A DNA stretch of 64,000 nt. Origin: [Pantoea] beijingensis. Its GTDB lineage: Bacteria > Pseudomonadota > Gammaproteobacteria > Enterobacterales > Enterobacteriaceae. Each line of letters begins with the position of its first letter. Position 1 is the first letter of the stretch. A program made the translations under genes and the position numbers. The stretch is from contig NZ_CP071409.1 of assembly GCF_022647505.1 (NCBI RefSeq), forward strand, positions 1,612,001 to 1,676,000, written 5' to 3'. Positions 63,519 to 64,000 of the stretch are shown here, piece by piece. Under the pieces are notes generated by a model, which saw only the letters and a list, made by a program, of their open reading frames with translations, did not search any database and was not told the DNA's origin.

Positions 63519-64000
63519 TTACAGGCCGGGGGCTTTCCACATGGGCGTGGTTAAATCTCGGTCTACCAAACCAAGCTGTTGCGCATAAATCGCCTGCCAG
63601 TTAGCTTTTTGAACCTGGTAGCCGCTATGATTGGCGCTATTCGGATGATATTCCCGTTCCCAGCGGACAAGGGCTTCGCCCGTATCGGCCAGCGTGCGAT
63701 ATATTCCTGCGGCGACGCCCGCTGCAATTGCGCAACCCAGTGCGGTGGCTTCTTTAACGACCGGTACTTTGACGGGTACGCCCGTTACGTCACTGAGAAT
63801 TTGGCACCACAGTTTGCCCTTTGAACCGCCGCCCGCAAAGACCAGCGACTCCGCACGTACGCCGGAAAAGAGGGCGATTTGATCGAGATTACAGGCCGAT
63901 ACAATTGCCGCATTTTCTTCCAGCGCGCGGAAAAGCGTTGGTTTATTACATTTTTCCGGATCGATCGAGAGGTTAATAAAGGAGGGGGCGGCGTGATACC
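63519..64000 (-). CDS. lsrK: Autoinducer-2 kinase LsrK, C-terminal part
   Basis: About 160 C-terminal residues of an FGGY-family kinase; the rest lies beyond the window. The sequence matches enterobacterial LsrK closely: [36 protein letters not shown], the FGGY signature region [33 protein letters not shown], and the ending [10 protein letters not shown]. LsrK phosphorylates imported AI-2 in the cytoplasm and so triggers derepression of the lsr operon. Other lsr genes are expected to the right of the window, if present. The stop codon is at 63519-63521. Confidence 0.93.
   Translation of the reverse strand, partial: YHAAPSFINLSIDPEKCNKPTLFRALEENAAIVSACNLDQIALFSGVRAESLVFAGGGSKGKLWCQILSDVTGVPVKVPVVKEATALGCAIAAGVAAGIYRTLADTGEALVRWEREYHPNSANHSGYQVQKANWQAIYAQQLGLVDRDLTTPMWKAPGL

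Overview
The window comes from an enterobacterial chromosome (Enterobacteriaceae; genus not determined). It carries nac and cbl side by side, a yeeO-type MATE exporter, yeaR-yoaG, lsrK, a complete C-P lyase (phn) set, and three identical tRNA-Asn(GUU) genes at 18.5, 51.5 and 63.3 kb, all on the minus strand. In E. coli K-12 the nac-cbl-yeeO neighbourhood is likewise studded with asn tRNA genes, a known landing zone for islands.

Bases 1-18477 are one end of a genomic island lying against the 3' end of the first tRNA-Asn, next to a P4-type integrase. From left to right it holds a decayed IS3-family transposase, an (ATGTC)8 tandem repeat, a four-gene minus-strand operon that I identify as Druantia type II (druM-druF-druG-druE), a divergent DUF4917/SIR2-like gene, an IS5-family remnant, an ardC antirestriction gene with an early amber codon, a complete IS911 copy, and the integrase. 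The mobility genes are damaged (amber codons, and a lost catalytic Arg in the integrase), while the defence genes are open from end to end. The distal attachment site lies outside the window.

Bases 18.5-51.5 kb are mostly metabolic. A ribose-type sugar ABC transporter is followed by nac (with a clear sigma-54 promoter and an NtrC site), cbl and an SDR. The phosphonate block is split into two Pho-box-led units, phnFGHIJKLMNP and phnCDE1E2: the PhnCDE transporter imports phosphonates, PhnGHIJ with PhnK/L and PhnM form the C-P lyase pathway, and PhnN/PhnP recycle the ribosyl products. Next come yeeO, a LysR regulator divergent from two SDR genes, a TPP-riboswitch-controlled tenA-thiZ-thiX-thiY operon for thiamine-precursor salvage, two NAD-dependent dehydrogenases and a small cyclotransferase-like gene. 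Then two AT-rich tandem paralogues encode an F-box-like N-terminus followed by ankyrin repeats, a eukaryote-like architecture that suggests host-directed effectors.

Bases 51.6-63.3 kb hold a Gfo/Idh/MocA oxidoreductase, a YrbL-like kinase-fold protein, membrane and lipoprotein genes, LysR regulators, a GNAT acetyltransferase, a DeoD-type purine nucleoside phosphorylase, a Crp-like regulator broken at a nine-A tract, and yeaR with a two-domain yoaG behind a candidate NsrR operator. The last bases carry the 3' part of lsrK.
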